Shown: positions 44,442 through 55,081 of the stretch, piece after piece
Layout of the letters: each line of letters opens with the position of its first letter
Numbering within the stretch: position 1 is the stretch's first letter
Position numbers and translations under genes: made by a program
Origin: Megaleporinus macrocephalus
Lineage: Eukaryota > Chordata > Actinopteri > Characiformes > Anostomidae
NCBI GenBank assembly: GCA_021613375.1
Contig: CM038717.1
Coordinates: 35,249,327-35,313,326 of the forward strand
Direction of reading: 5' to 3'
Length of the DNA stretch: 64,000 nucleotides
The notes under the pieces: model-generated
The model's database searches: none
Told to the model about the DNA's origin: nothing
What the model saw: the letters and a program-made list of their open reading frames with translations, nothing else

Positions 44442-45532
44442 CTACTTAGGTCTTGTAATCAGAGAACACTCCAACTGCTGATCAGCTGAAGATGTGCGAG
44501 TCGAAGGTGTTGTGGGTGATTCAGTGGAGGCCTTGCCAGATCTAAAGGAAACCTTGTGTTCATTACGACAGATCAGCATGTTCTTCACACGTTGTCTGAA
44601 CTCCTCCGAGATAAAATAATACACAAGTGGGTCCAGACAGCTGTTCAGGCTTCCTAGACACAGCGCAACAATGTAGAAACCATAGACATTATTCCTTAAT
44701 TTTGAAGCCAGCAGAGAGTAATGCACCATCAACATGATGTTACTGGGAGTGAAGCACAGCAGGAACAACACCAGCACAGTGATCATGAGGATAATAGCTT
44801 TCCTTTTCTTCTTACTGCTGCCGACATCCTTTACTGACCTCCTGAGGGAGTGAAGGGACAGCAGGTATGCTATTATACAGACCACACAAGGAACTACATA
44901 TCCCACAATGCCCATGGTCAGGAAATATTTCACAGGAAAACATGTCTGGCTGGGACGAGTGACGTCATGGCAGGTGGTTATGTTGTTGAGATTGAGGACT
45001 TTAACAGTCTGGTCATACAGGTAGAGCGGTACGGTGATGAGCCAGACTACAATCCACACACAAGCAGAGACGCAGACCGTTACCCGGTTATTCAGTTTAT
45101 GAGAAAGGGGGTACGCGATGGCCCAGTAGCGCTGGACACTGATGCATGCTATGAAGATAGCAGAGCAGTAGATATTCCCATAGAAGAACCCCACTAGCAC
45201 TTTACACAGTCGCTCCCCGAAGATCCAGTCATTGCCGTTGAAGTGGTAGGCGATCTTCAGTGGTAGCCAAACGATGAACAGCAGGTCAGCCAGTGCTAGA
45301 TTGGCCATTAGGATGGACCCTGGATGCTTCTTCTTTGTTCTGAAGAGGAACACCCAGATGGCCATGGCGTTGGTGGGCAGCCCCACCATGAAAACAATGA
45401 TGTAGACGAGAGGGAGGAAGACTGTGGTGAGGTTGCTGTTTAGAACTTGCATGGAAATGGTGGTGATGTTCACACCCTGTTCATTCTCGCTCTCTACATC
45501 TAATGTAGCAAAGTTAAAATCTGAGGAATTAT
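44442..45532 (-). CDS. f2rl1-like: PAR2-like G-protein-coupled receptor D, main exon
   Basis: Intact paralog with the shortest upstream intron (start exon 1.1 kb away). Acceptor ACTACAG (AG at 45534-45533), then 362 codons to TAG at 44442. With exon 46665-46752 the protein is 392 residues. The exodomain part reads NSSDFNFATLDVESENEQG then VNITTISM. It has two glycosylation sites and, together with the start exon, no Lys or Arg at all before helix 1. Where A has SSKF, D has SSDF. Landmarks: GLPTN, LALAD, VQRYW, NITTCHD, CFTPSN, DPLVYY, SLITRPK. The most diverged parts relative to A-C are helix 5/loop 3 (LLSLHSLRRSVKD) and the outer end of helix 6 (HYSLLASKLRNN). The GTG at 45473 is internal. 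Confidence 0.9.
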
Positions 45533-45599
45533 CTGTAGTGAGAGAAAGAAGATTTAGTAAAAGGCCACATGCTTCCAGAAATCAGTTTAACATATAATA

Positions 45600-45935
45600 A
45601 ATTACGGTAACACAGGACATTCCAAGATCAAAAGTTGTTACTGTGATAGAGAGTTTCAATCTCTGGCATATATGTGGGACATTTCTAGTCATGTGACGTG
45701 ACACATTGTCTTGCTGGAAGATCCCATCCACCCCAGGAAAGACAATCAGCATGTATGGGTGTACTAGATCTGCAAGTATAGATTCATACCAAAATGGGTT
45801 GAGTGTGTCTTCCACATGCATGAGTGGCTCCAGAGAATGCCACAAAAACATGCTGCCACCACAAGCTTGTGTTGCCATTGAAAAATAGGATGTGGTCATT
45901 GCAAGGTGACTCGGCTGTGCATGTTCAGTTTGCAC
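45600..45935 (-). mobile_element. Tc1-like transposase fragment
   Basis: Minus-strand frame with the catalytic-region motif GIFQQDNVSRHMTRNV preceded by FWYESILADLVHPYML. It is a different Tc1 lineage from the copies in units A-C, and decayed. Confidence 0.7.
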
Positions 45936-46664
45936 ATGAATGTTGCAATACCACTTCTATCCAAAAGAGGGCACTGCAGAATTAACAAAGACTACACAAG
46001 TGCTTACCATCCTTGGTGTTGGTCCTATGTTTCAAACACCCACTCTAACTCAATAAGGGGATGTTCAGGTGAGTTGGTAGCTTGTGAGTCATCAATCAGA
46101 GGTCTGCACCATTACTAACTTATACATCCTGGCATTGCATACTTAGTACCCTGGCATACAGGGTTAACAAAGTCACTGACCCACTAAAAATGGCATACTG
46201 GGGACTACTGGGATAGAAAAAACACAATGCTGTACAATGAAATAAAATAAAATCTACAATTTCTTTATCTTAACTTTCAGCCATAGTGGTAGATATTTAC
46301 CATAATTTATTATTTCATATTCTATCTGTGGTTATTAGAAGGAGATGTTCTAAATTGATATCACAATTATTAGTTTTAATTATTAGTTTTTAGTACTCGA
46401 GGTACAAACATGTGAACAAATCAGTTCTTCATTACATTACATCCGGTTGTGACTGAGCGAACATACTGATCTTATCACTTACAGTGGCCAAAGTAACAAA
46501 GCTGGCTTTACTGTTTACGACTGCCTCAGACACACAGCTAGATATGGTAGATTGTGGATCTCTTGTTTATGTATCATCTGCAGTTTGTGGGATTTCTGCC
46601 TATTTGGTTTTATTATTAATAAAGTCCAAACTTAAACATCTTATTGTGAGTTATGGGAACTCAC
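45936..46664. repeat. Non-coding block, unit D, partly shared
   Basis: 45940-46240 is a diverged counterpart of 9380-9740 (AGAGGGCACTGCAGAATTAA). The rest, to the start exon, matches 10240-10450 in part (CACACAGCTAGATAT, AATAAAGTCCAAACTTAAAC). Confidence 0.5.
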
Positions 46665-46752
46665 TAGCTGGATACGGCCAGGATACAGGGTAATCATCAT
46701 TTTGTACTTCTTCATAGGACACACCAGGTATTGCATCCAGATGAAGATCCAT
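46665..46752 (-). CDS. f2rl1-like: Receptor D start exon (29 codons, phase-1 end)
   Basis: Acceptor AACAGAG, leader TTCACT, ATG at 46752-46750, 29 codons plus one base, donor GTGAGT (GT at 46664-46663). Peptide MDLHLDAIPGVSYEEV, then QNDDYPVSWPYPA; two Tyr lie beside Asp/Glu, as in sulphated receptor amino termini. The final A joins AT of the receptor exon to give Asn. There is no basic residue other than His. The frame happens to read on past the donor for four codons, but donor quality and conservation in all units favour splicing. Confidence 0.7.
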
Positions 46753-46895
46753 AGTGAACTCTGTTTGGATAGAAAACAGATAAAGTAGACTGAGGCTTAG
46801 AGGTTGATTAACTGCTGTTACTGTATGATACACATGGCTGACTATTGTTCTTCATGCCTTTCAGCACAAAAGAGAAAGAGAAAGTAACTTGATAC

Positions 46896-47150
46896 CTTAA
46901 AACTTGTTCCTAATGCTGAATAAGTCCGTCAATTCTGAAGCTGTCCAAGTTAAATCCAAAGCTGTGGCTGCCTGAGAGAGTTTATTTACAATCTTTCCGC
47001 TTCTCGGTAGTAAAGTCTGAAGGTTGATAATTTCAGTGCTGTTTACATGTGTCGTTTGTCCTGACTGACAGTAAGAAGCAGTGCACACATTCTTTCTGTG
47101 GCGTGTGGGCAGCCACGCCTGTTTCAAGTTATAGTTCCAGAGCTGTGGAT
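46896..47150 (-). promoter_or_regulatory. Receptor D promoter and non-coding exon 1
   Basis: TATA-like TTGTAAATAAA at 46991-46981; leader CAGGCAGCCACAGC. The exon ends at 46896 (TTTTAAG) with donor GTATCA, weaker than the GTAAGT or GTGAGT of the sister units. Upstream blocks are recognisable but more diverged. Confidence 0.5.
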
Positions 47151-47884
47151 TTGGTGTCAAAGAGACAGAAGTTGAGGAAGTGGAAAGAGAAAGTTTGCAC
47201 CAAAATTAATATTTATGGAGTTTTAGAAGCCAAGATCTATGCTGGTATGGGGTCAGTGTGTCAGTGTACTGGGTAAAGGCCATGTACACTCCTGTGGTGC
47301 AGCTTTAATGCAGAAAAGTACATTGAGATCTTAGAGCAACATGTGCCAACTTAAAAAATATCTTTTCCAGCGACGCCTAGCATTTTTCAACAAGCAAAAC
47401 CACATGCTGCACACATCACAAAGACATGACTGCAAAAGAAGAGGGTACAGGTACTAGGCTGGCCTCTACTGGGCACGGTCAGGACTGTGTGGAGATATGT
47501 GATACAACCCCATACATCTTATGACATGTTTGTCATAAGACACCTGAAACACTTCATTGCTCTGAATGCACTTTGCCAAACCGGTGGCAAAAAGTGTTGT
47601 GAGACAAAATGGCAACATGACAAAACTTGTTCTGGAATGTGTTGCAGGCCTGAAATGCAAGAATGTACCTGTAATCACTGACGCACAAGTTAGAAAATCT
47701 GTGATCACTGTGATGGAATTAAATATTAAAGAATAGTTATCCACAGCCCAATTTGTATTAAAAATAAGGACATGCATAGTCTGAAACTCTGAAACATACA
47801 GCCTGTGTATTGAAACTTTGAACCATGAGGAAACTGTTTAGCACCAGGCACAGATAAACATGGACACATATGTGTGTCACAAGA
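47151..47884. other. Non-coding, no gene recognised
   Basis: Overlapping short frames only, without splice support. Confidence 0.35.
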
Positions 47885-48290
47885 TGATATTTTCAATTCA
47901 AGTTTAGTTTCAATTCAAGTTTTTACAACAATGTTGTCACAAAGCAGCTTTACACAAAGTTTTGAAAACAGACAGTTACAACATATACCCCCCAGTGAGC
48001 AAGCCAGAGGCAACAGTGGCAATAACACCTCCCTCAGACTGGAGAAAGAAACCTTGGGAGGAACCAAGACTCATAATGGGAGACCCATCCTCCTCAGGTC
48101 AAACAGTATTTACAGTTTAATAAACTAAACACCAAAGAGTCTCTGTTTGAAATCTGGATGGCAAAGCTTTAGAAGCTGCACAGGTAGAGGCAGGCTCTGA
48201 CTGAGGTTTTATGTAAAGTGGGCATGAGCTGAAACAGTCCCATCCTATCTCAATGCTGGTGCATCTGGATGGCACAGTGATGTAACTGAG
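47885..48290. mobile_element. LINE/SINE 3'-end-like repeat
   Basis: Carries GTTGTCACAAAGCAGCTTTA, AGAAACCTTGGGAGGAACCA and GGTGCATCTGGATGGCACAG, as in the copies at 8660, 36418 and 38866. Confidence 0.65.
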
Positions 48291-48659
48291 GGTGTAGCAG
48301 TTGGGACAAATGGAGGAAAGCTGGCTGGTGATGGGTGGGGAGGAGGCCCTGATGGTCAGTCGTCCAACAGCGTTCAGCAAACGTTGATAAGGTGTGTTTT
48401 TACAAACGAGAAGTTGATTTGGTCTTATCTTGGGAGGACATAATGGTGTTAGACTCAATGTATGCAAATGCAAAGAAGGAGGGGTAAAGAACCTGCTCTT
48501 CTATCTGATAAGACCTCTGAAGTCTTTTTAAAATCTTTCTCAAGTTAATATGTTTAGCTTTTTGAGTTTGTTTTGTTAGTGACTTAGTTCATTGAGTCAG
48601 CCTAATTGCATGAATGTGGTTATAAAATGACCTGTGAACCCCAGAACTTTCTCAGATTT
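48291..48659. other. Non-coding, no gene recognised
   Basis: No repeat or exon recognised. Confidence 0.3.
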
Positions 48660-48860
48660 TAACATATGGGCTGTGTCCGTCTGCATGTCTGTATCATGGC
48701 TTCACATGAAAAAGAATTGCCAAAGGAATTGACTTCACAAAGATGGAACGGTGACCAACTAAAAACCAGCATTGCAGCAGTAATCAGGAGACATAAAAAG
48801 AGCCATAGTACTGCTAACCAGAAGTGCAGTGGCCGTCCTTCTGAAATGACAATCTAGCTC
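48660..48860 (+). mobile_element. Tc1-like transposase amino-terminal remnant
   Basis: The frame reads EKELPKELTSQRW, then AAVIRRHKKSHSTANQKCSG and RPSEMT, which fits the DNA-binding start of a Tc1 transposase. The matching catalytic part may be the remnant at 50580-50900, which would imply a later insertion of about 1.7 kb between them. Confidence 0.6.
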
Positions 48861-49049
48861 AGAAAAACAGATAGGCAAGTCTAACCCAGGTTATAAAAGG
48901 TTAATTAAAGTATTTTTTTTCTGTTTAATTAGTGAACACAACTAAGCTAGTTAGAATTAAACGAAGAATAACTATTTATTAATAACAAAAACTAAGATTA
49001 ATGACTAAAATAATTAATTTATGAGCAGTATTGAAACTATATGCAAACT

Positions 49050-49051
<2 letters not shown>

Positions 49052-49127
<76 letters not shown>
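49052..49127. repeat. (AT)n microsatellite
   Basis: About 76 bases of AT repeat. Confidence 0.95.
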
Positions 49128-49130
<3 letters not shown>

Positions 49131-50081
49131 AATATAAATAAATAAAGACACAAAAATGTAAGGAAAGGAAACTTTATTCATTTGAGAAATAATTATTTTA
49201 TCTATTTATAGAGTATTTCACATTTTGTTAGTAGTACATCACAAGCTACAGCCAATAAGGTGATTGGTTACGTTGATAGGCGGGAAATACTGCTGATCTT
49301 GACCCAGCTCTTCCTTTTGGGTCAAGCAGCCGTCGTGAGCAGAAGCATCTCTGGAAAAGAGTGAGATAAAGTTAAACCGAAGCTGGATTTCTGTGATAAA
49401 AACTGAAGTGTTAGCAAGCAAAGCCCTCTTTAAGTAAAGCAAGACACACTTTGTGGCGAACTAGGAGTCTTATTTGCTGGGAAACACTGAGTTTTTGCAT
49501 TGGTGAGCTACTTTAGCAATTACGGCGCTAGCCGACTATGCTAAGCTAACCATGTATTTTCAATAGGATTTTCGTGATGCCTGTGCTTAAATGTGTCAGT
49601 ATAACATTTTTAAATTATTTATGACCCGTTTAACTGAGACAAGGCTTAAGATTGGTATCTGTAGAGGCTGGAAGTGTGTTTTTTGTGTTTATTGGGTCTT
49701 GTGTAACCACAGGCTGGCCTATGTGTGCCCGCGAGAAGCGTACACCACATATTCCCGCCCAGCACAGACACGCGCGCTGCAGAAACGTAACCCCTTGTAT
49801 GCCAAGCGGTGCATTTATCTTTATTTTAGCTGTACATTTATCCTAAATAGTGTAAATATGTTCAGCTAATTATTAAAGGAAGTCAAGATGTTGTGAATAT
49901 GTGTAGTTAAGAGTGAATTATTATGTTTAGAGCTGATGTGTGTTCATATAGAGCTAAAACATGAGTTTTATGAGATAATATAGGTCAGGTTTCAGAGTTC
50001 AAATTATTAATTGTGATTGACTTCAGTTCATGAATATATAAAATCTAACTAGAGGTATTATTCGTATTGCATATTCTGCCT

Positions 50082-50083
<2 letters not shown>
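49128..50083. other. Non-coding, no gene recognised
   Basis: A GC-richer patch at 49690-49800 (CACCACATATTCCCGCCCAG) has no supported exon. A minus-strand frame at 49239-49442 has a fair acceptor (TTTTCCAG near 49352) but no recognisable product. Confidence 0.3.

Positions 50084-50165
<82 letters not shown>
50084..50165. repeat. (AT)n microsatellite
   Basis: About 82 bases of AT repeat followed by a short TTA run. Confidence 0.95.
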
Positions 50166-50169
<4 letters not shown>

Positions 50170-50579
50170 ATTATTATTTATTATTATAATTAATATATAT
50201 TTTTTTTATACTTACCTGTTAATTAAAAGGAGGCTATCCTTAACCTCCAAATCCCAGAGCAGTGTTGCAATGTCATCTCTTGTATGGTGTAGTCCTTGGC
50301 TCTGTAGACGATCCTAGGTTTTTCTGATTGGCCCACAGTATTCTTTTATATTTCTTATTAATTAACCTCAAACACTTACCATTGGTGTTTAGCACTGGTG
50401 TTTAAATATTGGAAACTAGCTAACTCATTACTACTTTCTAGTCATTTGCTACACAAGCGCTTCAGACTTGCCACAGGAGTTGTTCATGTAAATAGGAGTG
50501 CCGTGACAGCTAAGATAGTTCAAAGGACATGCTTACTCTTTAACACAGCAAGTTTAAACTTTGAAAAAATAGGCCTTAA

Positions 50580-50900
50580 GTATTTGTAAGGCTCAGCGGG
50601 AGTCCTGGCAAGGACTACCACAGTGGATGCACAGTCCCAACAGTGAAGCATGGCGGTGGGAGTGTGGTAATATGGGGCTGCAGGAGTGCTAAAGGTGTCA
50701 GGGAGCTCAAAATTCTGGCTGAAAAGATGACTCCCAGTCTCCAGAGGCTTGGCAGAAGAGGAATATTGCAGTACAATAACAAACCAAAACACACTGCCAA
50801 CATCACAAAGGAGTTTCTAAAGAAGACCTGGCCATGTTGGTCGTCTCACCTGAATACAACAGAACACTTATAGGAGAATTCTTTAACATTTAAGTAATAT
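50580..50900 (+). mobile_element. Tc1-like transposase catalytic remnant
   Basis: Frame at 50643-50873: MKHGGGSVVIWGCRSAKG, ILQYNNKPKHTANITKEFLK, WSSHLNTTEHL. It corresponds to the GGGSVMVWG, DNDPKHTA and LNPIEHLW motifs of Tc1. The catalytic Asp positions are changed (NNKPKH), so it is dead. Confidence 0.75.
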
Positions 50901-51475
50901 TGCACAAGGATGTTGATAAGTTGATCAGACAAGAAATGACATGCCTTGGGTTCATACTGTTTGCAGTGAAATAAAAGCCAAAGTATTATTATTTTTTTTT
51001 TTTTGGACTGTAGTGTTGGAAATCTTTCACGTGAACTTTCTTTTCTTTTCTGCGAATAGAAGATCTTGTATCTAATCTCTTAAAGGCTAAGCACCACTTA
51101 TGGACACGTCTGGTGATTTCACATTGTTTTAGATACTGCAAATACATATGACTTAAAATTTGCATGAAAAAAGATGATTTTTATTTAATTGATGGAAAAA
51201 CCCAAGCTTGTTACAAAAATTCCTTAACACTATCTTGTGACGTCAATGGTGGACAACAGTGAACAACGCCGTGGAATTTTCCAGCGCTGGTTCCTTAGAT
51301 TTGGGTGATATTTCAGAATTTGATTCTGCAAGAGTTGTGATGTAGAAATAGACCACGATGTCAAATAGTACTGAGACATTAAGTCAAACCACACAGACAA
51401 AAGCAACTCATGCTGAGTGTAAACCGTATCTAGCTAAATAACCAATATTATTAATGAGGTTAGCCTAGCAACCAG
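50901..51475. other. Non-coding, left flank of the 5S array
   Basis: AT-rich. No gene seen. Confidence 0.4.
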
Positions 51476-51549
51476 CTAAGCTAAGCAGGACTGTGCCTGG
51501 TTGGTACTTGGATGGGAGACTGCCTGGAAATACTAGGTGCTGGAAGCTT
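51476..51549 (+). pseudogene. Decayed 5S rRNA leader copy, 5' half missing
   Basis: Keeps box A (GCTAAGCAGGA) and box C (CTTGGATGGGAGACTGCCTG) of a 5S gene. The first 45 or so bases are unrelated. Confidence 0.75.
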
Positions 51550-51643
51550 TTGATTAGAGGCCATTATGGAATGGGAAGCAAAATACCTTTTATAATGGGC
51601 TTATATAACAGCAAAATATATAAAGGAACTGTATTGGCTACCA

Positions 51644-51752
51644 ACTCAAGGCCATACCGCCTTGGGCGCGCCTGATCTCGGAAGATAAGTAGGGCCGGGC
51701 CTAGTTAGTACTTGGATGGGAGACCGCCTGGGAATACCAGGTGCTGTAAGCT
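51644..51752 (+). pseudogene. Decayed 5S rRNA leader copy
   Basis: Starts ACTCAAGGCC in place of GCTTACGGCC and lacks about 10 bases around position 30 (GCGCGCCTGATCTCGG). Box C is intact. The spacer before it is also a diverged array spacer with a TATATAAAGGA element. Confidence 0.75.
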
Positions 51753-51835
51753 TTTTTGTTTTGAACAAAGCGCCTTTAAATTGGACTTACATTAAGGCAA
51801 TTGATATAAAGGACCTGTACAGGCCACCAGCTTTC

Positions 51836-51954
51836 GCTTACGGCCATACCGCCTTGAGCGTGCCCGGTCTCGTCTGATCTCGGAAGCTAAGCAGGGCCGG
51901 GCCTGGTTAGTACTTGGATGGGAGACCGCCTGGGAATACCAGGTGCCGTAAGCT
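51836..51954 (+). rRNA. 5S rRNA copy 1
   Basis: 119 nt; C26T and A32G changes; 3' arm CCGTAAGC; type II spacer follows. Confidence 0.9.
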
Positions 51955-52037
51955 TTTTTGTTTTGAACAAAGCGCCTTTAAATTGGACTTACATAAAGAC
52001 AATTGATATAAAGGACCTGTACAGGCCACCAGCTTTC

Positions 52038-52156
52038 GCTTACGGCCATAACGCCTTGAGCGCGCCCTATCTCGTCTGATCACGGAAGCTGAGCAGGGAC
52101 GGGCCTGGTTAGTACTTGGATGGGAGACCGCCTGGGAATACCAGGTGCCGTAAGCT
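52038..52156 (+). rRNA. 5S rRNA copy 2
   Basis: 119 nt but with several substitutions, including box A (GCTGAGCAGGGAC); type II spacer. Confidence 0.8.
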
Positions 52157-52239
52157 TTTTTGTTTTGAACAAAGCGCCTTTAAATTGGACTTACATGAAG
52201 GCAATTGATATAAAGGACCTGTACAGGCCACCAGCTTTC

Positions 52240-52353
52240 GCTTACGGCCATAACGCCTTGAGCGCGTCTGATCTCGGAAGCTAAGCAGGGCCGGGCCTGG
52301 CCTGGTTAGTACTTGGATGGGAGACCGCCTGGGAATACCAGGTGCTGTAAGCT
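52240..52353 (+). pseudogene. 5S rRNA copy 3, internally rearranged
   Basis: Lacks 11 bases around position 30 and repeats GGCCTG after box A; type I spacer. Probably not functional. Confidence 0.75.
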
Positions 52354-52436
52354 TTTGGGTTTTGAACAAAGCACCTTCAAACTGGACTTACATAAAGGCA
52401 ATTGATATAAAGGACCTGTACAGGCCACCAGCTCTC

Positions 52437-52555
52437 GATTACGGCCATACCGCCTTGAGCGCGCCCGATCTCGTCTGATCTCGGAAGCTAAGCAGAGCCG
52501 GGCCTGGTTAGTACTTGGATGGGAGACCGCCTGGGGATACCAGGTGCTGTAAGCT
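52437..52555 (+). rRNA. 5S rRNA copy 4
   Basis: 119 nt; starts GATTACGG (C2A breaks a helix I pair); CTGGGGATACC; type I spacer. Confidence 0.85.
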
Positions 52556-52638
52556 TTTGGGTTTTGAACAAAGCACCTTCAAACTGGGCTTACATAAAGG
52601 CAATTGATATAAAGGACCTGTACAGGCCACCAGCTCTC

Positions 52639-52757
52639 GCTTACGGCCATACCGCCTTGAGCGCGCCCGATCTCGTCTGATTTCGGAAGCTAAGCAGGGC
52701 CGGGCCTGGTTAGTACTTGGATGGGAGACCGCCTGGGAATACCAGGTGCCGTAAGCT
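52639..52757 (+). rRNA. 5S rRNA copy 5
   Basis: 119 nt; one change (GATTTCGG). Its type II spacer carries an extra block of about 21 bp that duplicates the CTTACATAAAGGCAA part. Confidence 0.9.
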
Positions 52758-52859
52758 TTTTTGTTTTGAACAAAGCGCCTTTAAATTGGACTTAAATAAA
52801 GGCAAAAAACTTACATAAAGGCAATTGATATAAAGGACCTGTACAGGCCACCAGCTTTC

Positions 52860-52978
52860 GCTTACGGCCGTACCGCCTTGAGCGCACCCGATCTCGTCTG
52901 ATCTCGGAAGCTAAGCAGGGCCGGGCCTGGTTAGTCTTTGGATGGGAGACCGCCTGGGAATACCAGGTGCTGTAAGCT
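52860..52978 (+). rRNA. 5S rRNA copy 6
   Basis: 119 nt; changes GGCCGTACC, GCGCACCCG and TTAGTCTTTGG; type I spacer. Confidence 0.88.
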
Positions 52979-53061
52979 TTTGGGTTTTGAACAAAGCACT
53001 TTCAAACTGGACTTACATAAAGGCAATTGATATAAAGGACCTGTACAGGCCGCCAGCTCTC

Positions 53062-53180
53062 GCTTACGGCCATACCGCCTTGAGCGCGCCCAATCTTGTC
53101 TGATCTCGGAAGCTAAGCAGGGCCGGGCCTGGTTAGTACTTGGATGGGAGACCGCCTGGGAATACCAGGTGCCGTAAGCT
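53062..53180 (+). rRNA. 5S rRNA copy 7
   Basis: 119 nt; CCCAATCTTGTC changes; type II spacer. Confidence 0.9.
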
Positions 53181-53263
53181 TTTTTGTTTTGAACAAAGCG
53201 CCTTTAAATTGGACTTACATAAAGGCAATTGATATAAAGGACCTGTACAGGCCATCAGCTCTC

Positions 53264-53382
53264 GCTTACGGCCATACCGCCTTGAGCGCGCCCGATCTTG
53301 TCTGATCTTGGAAGCTAAGCAGGGCCGGGCCTGGTTAGTACTTTGATGGGAGACCGCCTGGGAATACCAGGTGCTGTAAGCG
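53264..53382 (+). rRNA. 5S rRNA copy 8
   Basis: 119 nt; TACTTTGATGGG alters box C; ends GTAAGCG, shortening the T run; type I spacer. Confidence 0.82.
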
Positions 53383-53465
53383 TTTGGGTTTTGAACAAAG
53401 CACCTTCAAACTGGACTTACATAAAGGCAATTGATATAAAGGACCTGTACAGGCCACCAGCTTTA

Positions 53466-53584
53466 GCTTACGGCCATACCGCCTTGAGCGCGCCTGATCT
53501 CGTCTGATCTCGGAAGCTAAGCAGGGCGGGTCCTGGTTAGTACTTGGATGGGAGACCGCCTGGGAATACCAGGTGCCGTAAGCT
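53466..53584 (+). rRNA. 5S rRNA copy 9
   Basis: 119 nt; GCAGGGCGGGTCCTGG differs in the intermediate element; type II spacer. Confidence 0.87.
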
Positions 53585-53667
53585 TTTTTGTTTTGAACAA
53601 AGCGCCTTTAAATTGGACTTACATAAAGGCAATTGATATAAAGGACCTGTACAGGCCACCTGCTCTT

Positions 53668-53786
53668 GCTTACGGCCATACCGCCTTGAGCGTGCCCGAT
53701 CTCGTCTGATCTCGGAAGCTAAGCAGGGCTGGGCCTGGTTAGTACTTGGATGGGAGACCGACTGGGAATACCAGGTGCTGTAAGCT
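53668..53786 (+). rRNA. 5S rRNA copy 10
   Basis: 119 nt; GGGCTGGGCC and GACCGACTGGG changes; type I spacer. Confidence 0.87.
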
Positions 53787-53869
53787 TTTGGGTTTTGAAC
53801 AAAGCACCTTCAAACTGGACTTACATAAAGGCAATTGATATAAAGGACCTGTACAGGCCACCAGCTCTC

Positions 53870-53988
53870 GCTTACGGCCATACCGCCTTGAGCGCGCCCG
53901 GTCTCGTCTGATCTCGGAAGCTAAGCAGAGCCGGGCCTGGTTAGTACTTGGATGGGAGACCGCCTGGGAATACCAGGTGCCGTAAGCT
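53870..53988 (+). rRNA. 5S rRNA copy 11
   Basis: 119 nt; CCCGGTCTCG and GCAGAGCCG changes; type II spacer. Confidence 0.9.
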
Positions 53989-54071
53989 TTTTTGTTTTGA
54001 ACAAAGCGCCTTTAAATTGGACTTACATAAAGGCAATTGATATAAAGGACCTGTACAGGCCACCAGTTCAC

Positions 54072-54190
54072 ACTTACGGCCATACCGCCTTGTGCGCGCC
54101 CGATCTCGTCTGATCTCGGAAGCTAAGCAGGGCCGGGCCTGGTTAGTACTTGGATGGGAGACCGCCTGGGAATACCAGGTGCCGTAAGCT
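54072..54190 (+). rRNA. 5S rRNA copy 12
   Basis: 119 nt; first base A instead of G; TTGTGCGCG; type II spacer. Confidence 0.87.
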
Positions 54191-54273
54191 TTTTTGTTTT
54201 GAACAAAGCGCCTTTAAATTGGACTTACATAAAGGCAATTGATATAAAGGACCTGTACAGGCCGCCAGTTCTC

Positions 54274-54392
54274 GCTTACGGCCATACCGCCTTGAGCGCG
54301 CCCGATCTCGTCTGATCTCGGGAGCTAAGCAGGGCCGGGCCTGGTTAGCACTTGGATGGGAGACCGCCTGGGAATACCAGGTGCTGTAAGCT
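54274..54392 (+). rRNA. 5S rRNA copy 13
   Basis: 119 nt; TCGGGAGCTAAG and TTAGCACTTGG changes, shared with copy 27; type I spacer. Confidence 0.9.
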
Positions 54393-54475
54393 TTTGGGTT
54401 TTGAACAAAGCACCTTCAAACTGGACTTACATAAAGGCAATTGATATAAAGGACCTGTGCAGGCCGCCAGCTCTC

Positions 54476-54594
54476 GCTTACGGCCATACCGCCTTGAGCG
54501 CGCCCGATCTCGTCTGATCTCAGAAGCTAAGCAGGGCCGGGCCTGGTTAGTACTTGGATGGGAGACCGCCTGGGAATACAAGGTGCTGCAAGCT
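54476..54594 (+). rRNA. 5S rRNA copy 14
   Basis: 119 nt; TCTCAGAAGC and 3' end AAGGTGCTGCAAGC, the same variants as copy 22; type I spacer. Confidence 0.87.
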
Positions 54595-54677
54595 TTTGGG
54601 TTTTGAACAAAGCACCTTCAAACTGGATTTACATAAGGGCAATTGATATAAAGGACCTGTACAGGCCACCAGCTCTC

Positions 54678-54796
54678 GCTTACGGCCATACCGCCTTGAG
54701 CGCGCCCGATCTCGTCTGATCTCGGAAGCTAAGCAGGGCCGGGCCTGGTTAGTACTTGGATGGGAGACCGCCTGGGAATACCAGGTGCCGTAAGCT
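54678..54796 (+). rRNA. 5S rRNA copy 15
   Basis: 119 nt, consensus. Spacer is a recombinant: type II T run followed by type I CACCTTCAAACTGG. Confidence 0.93.
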
Positions 54797-54879
54797 TTTT
54801 TGTTTTGAACAAAGCACCTTCAAACTGGACTTACATAAAGGCAATTGATATAAAGGACCTGTACAGGCCACCAGCTCTC

Positions 54880-54998
54880 GCTTACGGCCATACCGCCTTG
54901 AGCGCGCCCGATCTCGTCTGATCTCGGAAGCTAAGCATGGCCGGGCCTGGTTAGTACTTGGATGGGAGACCGCCTGGGAATACCAGGTGCTGTAAGCT
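54880..54998 (+). rRNA. 5S rRNA copy 16
   Basis: 119 nt; AAGCATGGCCG change in box A; type I spacer. Confidence 0.9.
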
Positions 54999-55081
54999 TT
55001 TGGGTTTTGAACAAAGCACCTTCAAACTGGATTTACATAAGGGCAATTGATATAAAGGACCTGTACAGGCCACCAGCTCTC

